Positions 42,801-54,313 of a DNA stretch of 64,000 nt are shown here, in pieces. Position numbers and translations under genes: made by a program. Source of the DNA: Cyanoderma ruficeps (Eukaryota; Chordata; Aves; Passeriformes; Timaliidae); assembly GCA_008694505.1 (NCBI GenBank), contig VZDJ01000090.1:9603521-9667520 (forward strand), written 5' to 3'. Position 1 is the first letter of the stretch, and the number at the start of each line of letters is the position of its first letter. The notes beneath the pieces are model-generated. The model ran no database searches and was not told the DNA's origin. It saw only the letters and a list, made by a program, of their open reading frames with translations.

Positions 42801-45424
42801 AATTTCTTTTGCATACCTATCAAAAATTCTAGAAACTTTTGGTGATTATGATCTGGAAAATGTCATGGTTATTGCTTTATATATAATATTTGAAGTTCCT
42901 AAGCTGACAAAAGATTATTAGTCATCATTATTTAGATGCAATCTAGGTGTTTGAGTACATTCAAAATGAAAAGCTTTTTTCCTGTATGTTCTCCAGCATA
43001 GTGCTTTACCAATGATGATGATAGAAGATGTTCAGAGAAATGCTCAGTATGGATCTTCCTAGGGTAAAACTTGCAGTGATGATAATCCTTGTAGACTATG
43101 CACTGTGGTATCCACTACAAAACCATCTGCTCTTGGAAGGACATGACTTCCTAAGACCTCTGCCTTGCAGAGAAATTTCCCTCCATCTTCCCAAAAGCTT
43201 CTGCTTAACAAGTTTCAAATCAGGCTAATTGCAAATTGTACAGAAAAGGAGCATAGAGATGGAAAGCTGTTTTCGGGTTTGGGAAGTGGGAAAAATAGTG
43301 ACCAAAATACTGAAACAGCTGGATACTTTGAGGTCCTGGAGCAGAAGTAGCCCTCAGTGAAATAAACGACAGATGAGTAGTTTGGTTTGTGAACAGGCAC
43401 ACAGCGCTCAGAACTCTTTTTGGTCATCAGTGTAGGACTTTGAAAAGTGTGGTTAAAGTGCTCCATGGGATTTTGGACCTAAACTCACGGAGGCTCAGCC
43501 TGGAGCTCACACTTAAGGCTACATAGAAAACCAAACTATATCCATGTGTAGGAAAACTGTCCATCCCTGCCATTCCAGACTGGCTGAACTATAAAGGAAA
43601 GAGCCAGTGAGAAGCATGCAATGACCTCAGTCCTCTTGAGGGAGTGGGCCGAGGATTTCTTCATTGATTTAGGTGGTAGAGCCCGTGTAGCCTTGGTCAG
43701 ATGGGACATGTTGTCTCAGCTAGTTGCTAATTATACCTCATTTCTTTGTACTGATAAGGAAAACACTTGTTTTATATGGTATTAGAAAACGTAATTGTTA
43801 GTATTCATAAGAATGACGATTTCTGAAGGGTTAACATGTTTCCTTCAGGATTTTTTCCTCCTCCATGAAGAACTGTGATGTAAACACACTTAATGCTTGT
43901 GTAATGATAGCTGAATTCCGCTGGCATTTAATGCCTACTCTCTGATGGTTTCAGTATCTCTTTAGCTTTAATACTCTGCCTGTTTCCTGATGTGCACTGC
44001 CCAGTGTCTTAATGTTGTCAGGTGTCAAGCCCCATTTCTCTAGCTTGCAGAAGCACTTGCCAAAATCAGTGTTAAGTACATAAGTGCTCCTGTATGTTGT
44101 GGGTTTGGCTACATGTGTCACTGGAGTTAAGTAAGTGTTTATCTGACAAGCTTGTCAAAAGCAGCTCAACATCTTCCAGAGTCACAACCACATTTATAGC
44201 TGGATTTTCTCCCTTTCCTTCCCTCCTCCCCTTCCCCCCACTAAAAATCCCCCAAACAAACCACAAACAATCCCAAATGTGCAAGTTACTTCACATCTTC
44301 AAAAAGCTCAAGTTGGCAGTGTGTATTCTGAAGGGTAATTGCTGTTGGTTCCATCAGTGCTTATAAGATGATAAAGGATTTTTTTTTTCCTTTGGTGTTA
44401 AAATTGCCTGGGATCTAATATTATTCAGGGTTAAAACTAATTGAAGGAATACTGTGATAAAGTATAAGGAACCCTTCAGCAAGTTCTGTTATGTTGCTTT
44501 AAAAGTCTTTGGTGCATTAAATACTGATGTATATGTTTATCTACAATTAGTTTCCCTCTTGGATACTTTTGATGATTCTTTGTAACTAATGGTCTTTTTG
44601 ATGACCCAGTTGGTCTTGTGTGGGTTAAACAGGTAGAGATAAGAAACAATATACTGTTTATATAACCTGCATCAGATAACATATCAATAAACACACACAG
44701 CTTTGTTTTTAATCATATTTGTATGGTGAAGGTAATCGCTGTTTGAATTTTCTTGGAAGTGTTTGCCCTGCTTCCCTATTTTCATGCCCAGCATACAAAT
44801 GATCATACCCACCTAGCTGAAATAGGGGATATCTTATGTGTGAGTTTTGATAACATGAGCGGGGTTTTTTTTTGCTTGCTTTAACCAGTATTTTGACATA
44901 CTGAAGTGTATCTTGTGTTTTCTGTGCTATGTCAGAAAATTAATGAGCACTGTGTGAGCTGTGCATGGGATTGCCTGTTGTAGCTCATGTGAAGAGGCTT
45001 GTTCTCAGTAGAGCAAGCTGGATCACAAGGACAAGCTTGTTGAGAAAGCTGGACCACTGCTGTAGAGAAGTGCAGACTCAAGGCTGGGTGATGTTTGGCT
45101 CCCTGGCTGTTGTGGCTCACCAAAAAGTTATTATTTAAAGGCCCATTATATCCCATTATATATGGGTTTTGTTGTGTTTTTCAGCTCATTTTCTCAGGCA
45201 CAGGTGGCAAAATAAAAGGAGCAAGACATGTTTGCTGCATATGGTCTTCTTTTGCTATTGTGAAAATCTTGAAAGCCTACTAATGACTTACTGAAAAAGT
45301 GACTTTGCCAGGCAATGAAAAGAGAGGGAGAAGGAGTAGTTAAAAGTTGAGCCCTACCCGAGGACTCCATGCAGTATGGAAAGCAGCTCTGGAGAGAAGA
45401 TCATTTGGTAGACACAGAGTTAAA

Positions 45425-46017
45425 CAGGAGCCAGTGAGGTACCTGTGCATAAAGGTGGCTAATGAGATTCTGAGCTGGCTTAGGGAAAGTACTGCAAGCA
45501 GGCTGTGGGAAGTGGTCCTTCTCCTCTGCTCAGTGCTCAGAACCCACACCTCAGTATGGAGCAGTATGTCCTTTTCTGAGCCCTGCACTGTGAGAGACGT
45601 GGGCATACTGGAGGGAGCAAAGCTCAGGAAAAAGCTGAGAGAGCTGCTCAGCCTGGAGAGGTGAAGGCTCAGAAGGAATCTCACCAGTGTGTACAAATAC
45701 CTGAAGGAAGAGTATGAAGAAAACATAGACAGGATCTTCTCAGCGATGCCCAGTGACAAGACAAGGTGCAGTGGGCACAATCTGAAGCACAGATTGTAAC
45801 TCTGAACATCAGGAAACACTTTTTTCCTGTGAGGGTGACTGAGCACTGGCACAGGTTGCCCAGAGGTGCTGTGGTATCCTCTTCCTTGGAGATGATCAAA
45901 AGCCATCTGGATGGGACCCTGGACAGTTGTAGGTCAGGGCTGTAGATTGCCCTCCTTGAGCATGGTTTGACCAGTTGCTTCCAGACATCTCTTCCAACCT
46001 CAATCAGTCTGTGATTA
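45425..46017 (+). mobile_element. CR1 LINE fragment: ORF2 C-terminus remnant and 3' end
   Basis: The left half matches the end of the CR1 reverse-transcriptase reading frame: AAAGGTGGCTAATGAGATTC, CTCTGCTCAGTGCTCAGAAC and GCTGAGAGAGCTGCTCAGCC. The right half matches the 3' region: AATACCTGAAGGAAGAGTAT, ACTGAGCACTGGCACAGGTT, GCCCAGAGGTGCTGTGG, and a CTTCCAACCTCAATCAGTCT tail ending in GTGATT. The element may begin somewhat earlier, around 45345. The protein frame is broken by stops and indels, so it is inactive. The 188-codon open frame on the opposite strand is an antisense shadow of this repeat. Confidence 0.9.
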
Positions 46018-46264
46018 TTTTTTTTCTCTCCAAATAGTACTTTTAAAACAAAAAATACTTTCCCGTGTTAAAACCTGCTTTAAGGTTTTATCAAAGAGTC
46101 AACAGTTGGGGCAGTAAACACCTGCTGTCAAGTCTTGTCACATCTGAAGCAGGAGAGTTTTTTTCTAATACATTTTGTATTGCACCAACACCCAGCTGTC
46201 ATTCATATACTGCTTTGTCTTTAAAAAACAAAACCAAATTACTTTTAATGAAAGAGTGTTCAAT
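46018..46264. other. Spacer between two CR1 fragments
   Basis: About 250 bases of unique-looking AT-rich sequence beginning with a T run. No feature recognised. Confidence 0.5.
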
Positions 46265-46646
46265 GAGGAGCGATTGAGGTGGTGAAGGGTGTGGACAATG
46301 AGTCCTGTGATGAGTGGCTGAGGGAGCTGAGCTGTTTAGTCTGGAAACTAGGAGGCTTATCACTCTTGACAGCTACCTAAAAGGAGATTCTAGTGAGATG
46401 GGAGTTGAGAAATGGCCTTAAGTTGCAGCAAGGGACATTTAGATTTCCTGTTAGGAAAGATATCTTTACCAAAAGGACTGTCATGCCCTGTAATAGGCTG
46501 CCCAGGAAAGTGGTTGAGTCATCGTCCCTGGAGGTCTTTATAAAACTTAGGGACATAGTTGAGTGGTGGGCTTGGCAGCATTAGGTTTACAGTTGTACTC
46601 AATGATCTAAAGGGTCTTTTCCAACCTGAGTGGTTCTGTGATTCTA
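46265..46646 (+). mobile_element. CR1 LINE 3'-end fragment (different subfamily)
   Basis: Clear CR1 order: GAGTGGCTGAGGGAGCTGAG, CTACCTAAAAGGAGATTCTA, TTAGGAAAGATATCTTTACC, AATAGGCTGCCCAGGAAAGT, GGTTGAGTCATCGTCCCTGG, GACATAGTTGAGTGGTGGGC, TTGGCAGCATTAGGTTTACA, AATGATCTAAAGGGTCTTTT, and a CCAACCTGAGTGGTTCTGTG tail. Its tail differs from that of the copy just upstream, so the two are separate insertions and not a duplication. Confidence 0.93.
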
Positions 46647-49238
46647 AAAGGTGCCTTCGCAATCTTAGGAACATGTAGTGGTTTGAAAAAACACTGATGT
46701 TGCCTAAAAAAAGATCGTTTAGGCCAGTACCAGCAATTTATGCTGGTGCCTAAGTTGGTGCCCAGTAGGACCCGTGTGTGTGCTTATATAGCTGAAATCC
46801 CTTTAGGAAATGGAGAGCAGAAAGAAAAACAGCAAACAACTTAATGAAGTATTTAATTCATGAGCAAATAAATATGAGCATAGATAGGAGCAAAGCTTCA
46901 TACCCTCCCAGATTGTATTTAGTACAGGCTAGTCTGGGCTACCTGGAGAAAAGATAGGAGGGCTAATGTCTCAAGATTTGGAGTGCTAATCCTAATGTAG
47001 AGTTTCCAAAGTAGTTAACTACAGTTTCTGAGGTAGGTGCTAAATAGACATAATAGCTCTTGAGTCTGGACACTGCCATTGCTGAAGCTGCTAATTGACC
47101 TCCCCTGCTTCGTGCTGCTGATGGCTGCAAAGAGCCATAGCAGCCAACATGTCCTGCTGTTCTCTAGTAATGAGACTTGCTCCTTGGGTCCAGAAAGTGT
47201 AATAAAAAGCAGCCTTGCTGAACCTGCCAGGGCAGAAGCATCAGCTGTAAAACATTAAGTGCAAAGGAAAATACAGGACATCTTTGTAGATGTAAAACAT
47301 AATTTAAATCAGTGGACATCAAGGTACTGTGCTAGTCAGGTTTCAGATACAGCACTTAGAAGATGTGTTTGTGGCAAGAAGTTGCTTCAGTATTGTGAAT
47401 GAAAGGTCGGGGTGGAAAACATGGCTGCTTTCCACACACTTCCTACAGCTTTATTTATTTCCTTGGAGAAGCATCAGCTTCCTAATTTCTTTTTTTTAAA
47501 CTTACCTTTTATGCATTCTCCCTATATGATCCTGTTGATTTAAAAATAATTGGTCTAAAGTATGACCTGCCTCATACTTTTGGTGAGGATCTAAAATAAC
47601 ACCACCACCTTCTCTGTTCAAGATTTTTTGGTATGTCCCTTGAAGATGTGGGTACTGTTTGGTTCTTCTCTTGTGAAACACAGGCAGAGAGCAGTGTTTC
47701 ACAAAGAAGATTGCAGTTAGCACTGCCACGGGGACATGGAAAATACTCCAGTTGAAAGCATCAATAGCTATGTCGTCTCAATTTACCAGTGTCCTGCTGG
47801 GATCTTCCTCTGAGCCATCACACCTCATGAAGCTGCTGCTTTCATCCCATGTTCTAACCTGTGTGGGACGGTCTCATCTGGCTCAGAGTTTCTTCAGCAC
47901 TGGATCAAAGAGAGGGAAGTGAATCTCAGCCTGTTCAAGCCTCTTACACATGTAAAGAAAGGGAAGTGATACAGGTGTAGTTCAGACCTAGCAGGTTGAG
48001 CTGCTCTCCGTGAAGTGGGACAAGATCCTGCCTCTGAATTAGTGGTGTTATTAGCAGCACTAGCTCTGTTTTAAAAGACAACATCTGAAAATCACGTAAG
48101 GAAGCTGGCTGAGCTCTTAATTAGCTACAGAAAAGTGCACCAGAAATAGAGCAAGGCAGGACATAATGTCTGGTGACGTAGTGTAATTCCCTGCGGTTGC
48201 CTTCATGCCCTCCTGCAGAGTTAATGAGAAATGAGGGCCCTGACATTGACCCTGCACCGTGTTAGGGCATGGAACAATTTGTTATGTATTTGTAGATGCT
48301 GCTTTCATTTTATTTTTCTTAGAATGAGCTGGAAATTATGTAAAAAGGCCTCACAATATGATGGTTGATGGTAAGCACTGTCATATCATTAAGCAAAAAT
48401 TTTCTTCTTCATCCCACCATTTTACAAATATGTCTAATAGCAACAGAGAGAGGAATTTCCAATTCTGTTGAAATGGTTTTTTGTTTTTATTCTTAGATGT
48501 ATAGGTTGGTAGGGCCATTTTGTGGAGATTACTGCAATTACTACAGTGAAAGTTTGCAGTTACTCAACTGATTTTCCCCCCTTCAGTGTGCTAGATCTGT
48601 TGCTACAGAAGTGGGACGAGAATATTTTGCAGGAGGACCTTTTATTTCTTTGCAAGGACTATTTCTCTCTATTCAAAGTAAAACCTGTGTCTTTCTGGTT
48701 CTGTGTTAACAAATTCAGAGAAAACTCTGATTTTAGTATAGGCAGATTTTATGGCAAGTCATGATTTTGTCCATTTTAAGAAATGCCTTTCAGCTGAAAA
48801 AGCTCTCAAATCAGAGGTCAGTCTTTCCCTTTATCAGGCCATTCATCAGTTACTTACTCTGAATGCTGTAGAGTTTCTCCAGAAACATTTTCATTCACCC
48901 TAATGTGGCTGTTTGTTGAGTCTTCAGTACTGTATACTTGCTACCTTAGCAATTTTGCTGGGGCTAAATGAGTGTCTAGAAGAGGGCAGCATTTTGTTTT
49001 CCTCTAATTACAGGGAGTATTTCCCCTAATACCAAACAGTATCTCGTATCAGAGAAGCAGTTTTTGGTTTTCCATGTAATGCCAAATACCATTACAGATT
49101 TCAAATTACTAAATGACACTTAGCTGGAATTTGAACAGGTACTAACCAGTTTACTAATTGAATATATATTTGCAAGTCTGTTGTAATTTTGCTCCTATGG
49201 GAGAGAACCAAAAAAGGACAGATTTTTCTAGCTGTAGC

Positions 49239-49258
49239 AAAAAAAAAAAAAAAAAAAA
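49239..49258 (+). repeat. Poly(A) run, 20 bases
   Basis: An uninterrupted run of A following CTGTAGC. It could be a simple repeat or an old retroposon tail. No source sequence is recognisable upstream. Confidence 0.8.
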
Positions 49259-50740
49259 TTAGGATTCAGCTTGCAAAGCCAAAGTTGTATTGCGCCCTTC
49301 CTAGTGATCAGAAGGAGGATGAGTGCAAGAAAGGGCCAAGGGAAAAATTTCTTCCAGCTTTGAATTTTACTTCCATTTATAGCTTGATATTGTAAAACAT
49401 AGCTTCTGTTTCCATGAAATTGAAGTTATCTGATCTCTTTGAAAAATCTTTGTTTCATTTTAAAAGATTGCTCTTACTCAGCACCACCTAGTGGAATGAC
49501 CGCTGTTGTCATTTAGGAAACAGCTGGTCTCCGTGAACCATATAGAAAATTATCCGGTCCTTTTAGTGTGAATAATGCATCTGAACTATGTTTGTGACTA
49601 ATGAAGTAACGGAATCAGAAAGATAACCAGTGCTTTAGCTGAAAAGGAGCCGAGGGAAGGAAAGAAAGTTTAAGATAAATGTGAGTAGTGGTGCCTGTTC
49701 TCTCCTGTGTTCCTTTAATCCATTAAACTTCAGCCTGCTTTTCTACCTTAACCATGTGATGCCATCCGGATTGTAGCTTCTCTAAGGAAAGATTTTGGAA
49801 TACTGTTTCTTTGTGCAATATCACATAGCACAAGCCCCACAGCCTCATTTGTCACTCTGATACATGTGATAAATACAAGCTGATGTTAACAGTGAGTTCT
49901 GAAGTCCTCACCCAAGAAAAATGCTCTGGAGTCTTTCTAGTTTAAATTGCAGGCAAGGAATTCAGTGTTTGGCTCTTTAAAAAGGCATGATTTTATTTAA
50001 AGCAAAAAACCAATCCCTTGGAAAATCCTCCCTATTGAGTGCATCTATACACTCTAGAAATGTCAGATCCTCCAAACAGCTGCCTTAGGACTTGGGAAAA
50101 GCAAAGGGGTCTTCGGCTCAGGTTTTTGGGGATGCGTATTTCTTTTTCCAGCTATAGAGAGGAAGGGCTGAATCTCCAGAAAAATTAATGTTTCTAGAAA
50201 GAATGGATTATTCCCCTCAGAAACACCTGGCTACATCACCAGCATCTTACTTCACTCTCTTAAATACAGTTCCTTTGGCAGCAAGCCCTTAAGCCACAGT
50301 TGCAAATGAAGGGACAGCAAAGGGGGAGATCCTGAATCTCTGGGCATAGAATCTGACAGAAGTTGCAGATGTGTGGCTGGGAGCAGGCTGCCAGCACACT
50401 CTCTGGGCAAGTACTAGAGGCAAAATCTCTCTCCAGTGCAAGGAGCAGCCAACAAGAGGCAGCTAAAGAAAGGAGGAGCAAAGTTGAATTGTAGCAAAGG
50501 CACCAAGTTGTAATGTCTTCCCCTTTAAGCTTCCTTGCATTTCTGCACTTCATCACTTTAGGGTCTGTTGGTTTTGTTCAATTCACATGTTTTGGACAAT
50601 GAAAATAAGTGGGTCAGTTTTATTCTGTAAATTGGTGTGCATTAGCACAATAACATTGTGCTGAGGTTTCTGAAAAAGCTGTTCTTAAATAATTCATAGA
50701 AGCATTTCACTTCATTTTTCCAAAATGTAAGTATGCAGAC

Positions 50741-50790
50741 TAGTTTGTTTTGGGTTTTGTTTTTGTTCTGTTTTTGATTTTTTTTCCCCC
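50741..50790 (+). repeat. T/G-rich low-complexity tract
   Basis: About 50 bases of GTTTTGGGTTTTG and TTTTTGTTCTG units ending in T and C runs. Composition repeat only. Confidence 0.7.
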
Positions 50791-51308
50791 AGGTTTTAGG
50801 GAACACATTTTAATATAATCATTCCCTTTTCTGTCATTATTTCTCATGTTTTTGATGTTATGCAGAAGTCAGAGTATCACTTATTTGCTGGCCTCCTCGC
50901 AATATTGTGTTGCAATGTAACCTCTCCAGGCTTCTTTTTTTTTTTTTCAGATTAAGAAAATAAAAGTTAGGGATTTCCTCTTTGTGCATTTTAAGTTTGA
51001 GACAATTCTGATTGTAGTGAAGGTATTCATCTGATGGAGCAGGTGCAGTCCTGTTTGGAAATCCACTTGGCTCCCGTTGGTTCTGGCAAGAAGCATGGGT
51101 CCAAAAAGGTTCTAACATTCACTTAACAAATTAGTGGCAGGAGTTCTGTTTTGCTATAGGTTTGAGGATACTATAAATCCTACATGCTGGAAAATAAGCA
51201 TTTGCGAAGGAGCTGCTGTTGCAATAGGAGTGAACCAAATATTAGCTACCCTGTGGAAAATCAAGAAAATACTTAAAATTGTTTCCTCTCTTTCTGTTTC
51301 TCCTCTAG

Positions 51309-51409
51309 CTCTGGGATTGTACACAGTAAATGCAATATATGGAGATACTATTACTATGCCTTGTCCTCTAGAAGTACCAGATGGTCTTATGTTTGGAAAA
51401 TGGAAATAT
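51309..51409 (+). CDS. ALCAM: ALCAM (CD166) presumed exon 2: mature N-terminus and first half of V1 Ig domain
   Basis: ALCAM is a type I membrane adhesion protein that binds itself and, in mammals, CD6 through its N-terminal V domain. This exon supplies the second and third bases of a split Ala codon plus 33 codons. It reads LGLYTVNAIYGDTITMPC and then a segment ending FGKWKY. I recognise this as the start of mature ALCAM. It contains the first V1 cysteine (residue 19 of the visible product) and the core Trp (residue 32). The acceptor is a strong pyrimidine tract ending CTCCTCTAG at 51308, and the donor is GTAAGT at 51410. The incoming intron is phase 1, usual between a signal-peptide exon and an Ig domain; the outgoing intron is phase 0. 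The frame stays open upstream of the acceptor, but that sequence is intronic. The exon number assumes one signal-peptide exon outside the window. Confidence 0.95.
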
Positions 51410-54093
51410 GTAAGTATATCTTATCTTTATATGTATTAGAGCTGTTATAAGATGATGTGTATTTTGTGTGTGAGATTTTACGATTCTAAATTATAGGATT
51501 TCTGCCTCATATATGAAGCCATTTATTCCTGTATTTGTAAGACTGCAAGATTCCAAGCTGTATAATTTCTGCCAAGTGCAGATTAGAGGTTTGGGGAATT
51601 AATTTCATTGTTCAAGAGAAATAATTAGTCAAGAGTTCTCTGCCAACCTGTATTAGAGATCTGGCGTGTTATCCCGTGGTGTCTCGCTCACTTGACAGAG
51701 CCATCGTTGTACATTTGAACACTTTTGAAGTCGGCTGCCTGAAGCAGAGTGTGCTCCATCCCTGGGAAAAAGCACTGTACCCATCTTTGGTTGATTTGAC
51801 AGTCACTCAGATCTGTTTCAGGCTTCATTGTGCTCAATGCACAGCAAAGAATAGAGCAGAGATGACCTTGGGAGCGTTGCTGGTGGTTTCACTTTGCCAT
51901 TTCTGGCAGGGAGCAGAGGCAAAAAACATAGGTGCTCTCTGGGTGTGCTGCCCAGCCCGCAGTAGGAACACCACAGGATGAGCTTCTCCTGTATATGATC
52001 ACTATCCCAGGTCACAAGGAGAATCAGCAAATCCAAGCCAAAGGAAACCTGGAAGCATATGTGGATAAAAACACTGGGTTACCAAACCCCTTTGCTTCTC
52101 AGATTGTATTGAGACAAATGGTTTTCCTGCCTCTGTGAAGTTCATCTAAATTTTCTCTTCTCCAACAAAATGTTCCTGCAATAATAGATAATTTCTAGTG
52201 GATTTAAGATTATGTAGTTCTCTCTCTCTCTTTTTGCAAATGGCATCAACCAGCCTATTTTTACAGGAGAATGAACCAGTGGTGGAGGGAATCCTATTTT
52301 CCCATGGCTTCTTCCTTTTTTCTTCAGGTTTGCAGCTTTTGCAGCCCACATCCACTCAATAGTTCTTTTCCTGTAAGCGCTTTTCAGGAAATGAAGTCAG
52401 AAGTCTGGGGTGAAAATTTCCCCAAAAAGGGACAGTAAAACTGTTTCACGTGAGCATTCAGAAGATGGAATGCCTACACTTTACAGTATCTTTTTCAGTC
52501 TGCTGACTTTTCTTGGGAAGACGCAAGTCCATCTCTCTGAAGATGCAAGGATTTTCTGAAAAGAAGAAACACTATCTCTTTCCATTGCATTTGGATTGTC
52601 TGTGTTGAACAAGTACCAAGCAAGAAGTGGAGATGTTGCAGGTTCTTCTTAATGGAAAAGAACACAAAACCTGGCATGCAAAGAAGCCTATCCAAGTTGC
52701 TATTTTATGGAATCATTGACAGCCCACACAACCAAGGGAAAGTGGTACCTTTTCTCCCAGGGCATGGAAACAGATAGGATTGGATTAGATTTTTTTGGTC
52801 AGATGATTATTTTATTGGAAGAAGGACAAACTCTATTTTCTTCTCTGCTGCCTTGTGAGGAGCAATTTGAGTTCCTGGTGGGAACCTGGAGGCATGGAGA
52901 GACTTGCACCATGGCAGTTGTTGCTCGCTTCAATGTCTACCTGTGTGTGCTTGCAGCTGGGTGGGCCACAGGAGTTAGGAGTTCATTTCCACTTGACAGC
53001 CCACTTCTTGTCAAGAGTATCAAGCCAGGACACTGTTTTCTGTGTGAAAAACATTAGACAAATCCAAGAGTTAAAAGTAGGAGAAGGAGAAAGACTGTAA
53101 GGGAATTTAAACTCACAACCAGCTGATGCCTCCTGCTCCCTGCCCAGTTCTGACACCACTCATCTCGTCCCAGCATCATCGTGCTTCTGTGGGCTCTGCA
53201 GGTCCAGGTGTTGTGCTGGGAACACTGCTAACATCAGTGCTGCAAGGTATAGGGGATAAAAGAGAATTAAAACCTTTTCCAGCACCTGGCACAATGCTGA
53301 GCATAAACATAGAATCAGTGTTCCACCTCTCTTTAAATAAAGGCAGATACTGTCTGTGCCTGCTGTGTGTGTGTGTTTATGTAAGAAGGAAGGGATCAAA
53401 TTCTGTAGAACTGCCCCCGTAACTTTGTCCCTCATAAAATTCTTTTTGAGAAAGAGAGAGAGATTTGTGCAAGGCTGTCAACTTTATGTTCCTTTTTGGG
53501 ATGGCAACTGCATAAGGAGCATGTCTAGAAAACAGTACTTTGCAGATTAACAATATTTGGTTGTATGTATATTCCCATGCTACTAGTTCTTGGGTCCTTT
53601 AGAGACAAAGGAAAAAAAAATCCCAATGACTAATTTAGAATAAAATAGGCAGTTATGCCTGATTAAATCCTGCATTTGAAATAAAGTCTAAATGTCCCAA
53701 ATAAACAATATGAATATATAAAACAGTAATGAAAAAAAGGAAATCTGAGCTCTTAAGAATAGCTCACACATGCTTCTATTTCAAATACTTTATCATACAG
53801 ACAGTGGCAAGTACTGCCAAAAACACCAGCTTTTATCAGAGAATGCCCTTTGCTATACTGAGATTGAGCCAAAGGATTGAAATAATTCTGATGATATTCT
53901 CAATGGCAGTCTTAAACTAGCTCTTATTACTCTGAATTTCTTCTGTGTACAACAGAAATTAATCAGGAAAAAGAAAGCCATCTGATACAGTTTGCAGATT
54001 TTTTTAAATTAAATGTTTGTACCAATTGTAAATCTTCAGGAACTTTTAAATGAGTGTTTATGCAAAATAGAGGTGTTTTTCCTTTTATTATAG
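51410..54093 (+). other. ALCAM: ALCAM intron 2 (2684 bases)
   Basis: Begins GTAAGT and ends TATTATAG. It holds a short CT repeat (about 52217-52231), a TG microsatellite (53364-53376), and a weak retrovirus-like protein patch around 51932-52138 (see findings). Open frames up to 116 codons (52707-53057) have no recognised domain. No alternative exon is evident. Confidence 0.85.
53364..53376 (+). repeat. Short TG microsatellite
   Basis: About six TG units within intron 2 of ALCAM. Confidence 0.8.
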
Positions 54094-54313
54094 GAAATGC
54101 CAAACGGATCTCCAGTATTTATTGCCTTCAGATCATCAACAAAAAAAAATGTACAGTATGATGATGTACCAGACTACAAAGACAGGTTGAGTCTCTCAGA
54201 AAACTATACATTATCCATCAGGAATGCAAGAATCAGTGATGAAAAGAGATTTGTATGTATGCTAGTTACAGAAGATGATGTTTCCGAAGAGCCGACGATA
54301 GTCAAAGTTTTCA
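54094..54313 (+). CDS. ALCAM: ALCAM exon 3: second half of V1 Ig domain (ligand-binding face)
   Basis: This exon has 73 codons plus one base, covering residues 35-107 of the visible product. It runs from EMPNGSPVFIAFRSSTKK to TIVKVF, and the split Lys codon is completed in exon 4. It holds the second V1 cysteine (Cys89, in RFVC), which should pair with Cys19 of exon 2. The DEKRFVC stretch is the Ig 'DxxxYxC' motif with Phe in place of Tyr. An N-glycosylation sequon, NYT, is at residues 71-73. In studied ALCAM proteins the V1 domain carries CD6 binding and homophilic contacts. The acceptor is TTTTATTATAG, ending at 54093, and the donor is GTAAGT at 54314. The incoming phase 0 matches exon 2 and the outgoing phase 1 matches exon 4. 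No frameshift or stop is seen. Confidence 0.97.

Larger units (their letters stand above)
36296..45424. other. Non-coding intronic stretch
   Basis: No recognisable exon. It contains a 10-G run followed by six A (36825-36840), five CAG units (37658-37672), a 20-bp tandem repeat (38524-38563) and a T/G-rich tract (39829-39894). Open frames reach 97 codons and have no family resemblance. A weak CR1-like phrase at about 38268-38300 was not strong enough to call. Confidence 0.6.
46647..51308. other. Non-coding stretch, 3' end of presumed ALCAM intron 1
   Basis: No additional exon seen. It holds a 20-base poly(A) run at 49239-49258 and a T/G-rich tract at about 50741-50790. It ends in the polypyrimidine tract and AG acceptor of exon 2. 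Confidence 0.65.

Noticed and set aside
45340..45906. 188-codon open frame on the - strand, the longest in the window
   Set aside because: It lies antisense to the CR1 fragment at 45425-46017, and its Ser/Leu-rich content is what the reverse complement of CR1 gives.
51842..51981. Signal-peptide-like MTLGALLVVSLCHFW stretch in intron 2
   Set aside because: It lies downstream of exon 2 with no following domain, and the frame stops quickly. Hydrophobic 15-residue runs occur by chance. It cannot be the missing ALCAM signal peptide, which must precede exon 2.
52707..53057. 116-codon open frame in ALCAM intron 2
   Set aside because: No conserved motif, overlapping frames in other phases, and the flanking introns and exons splice cleanly without it.
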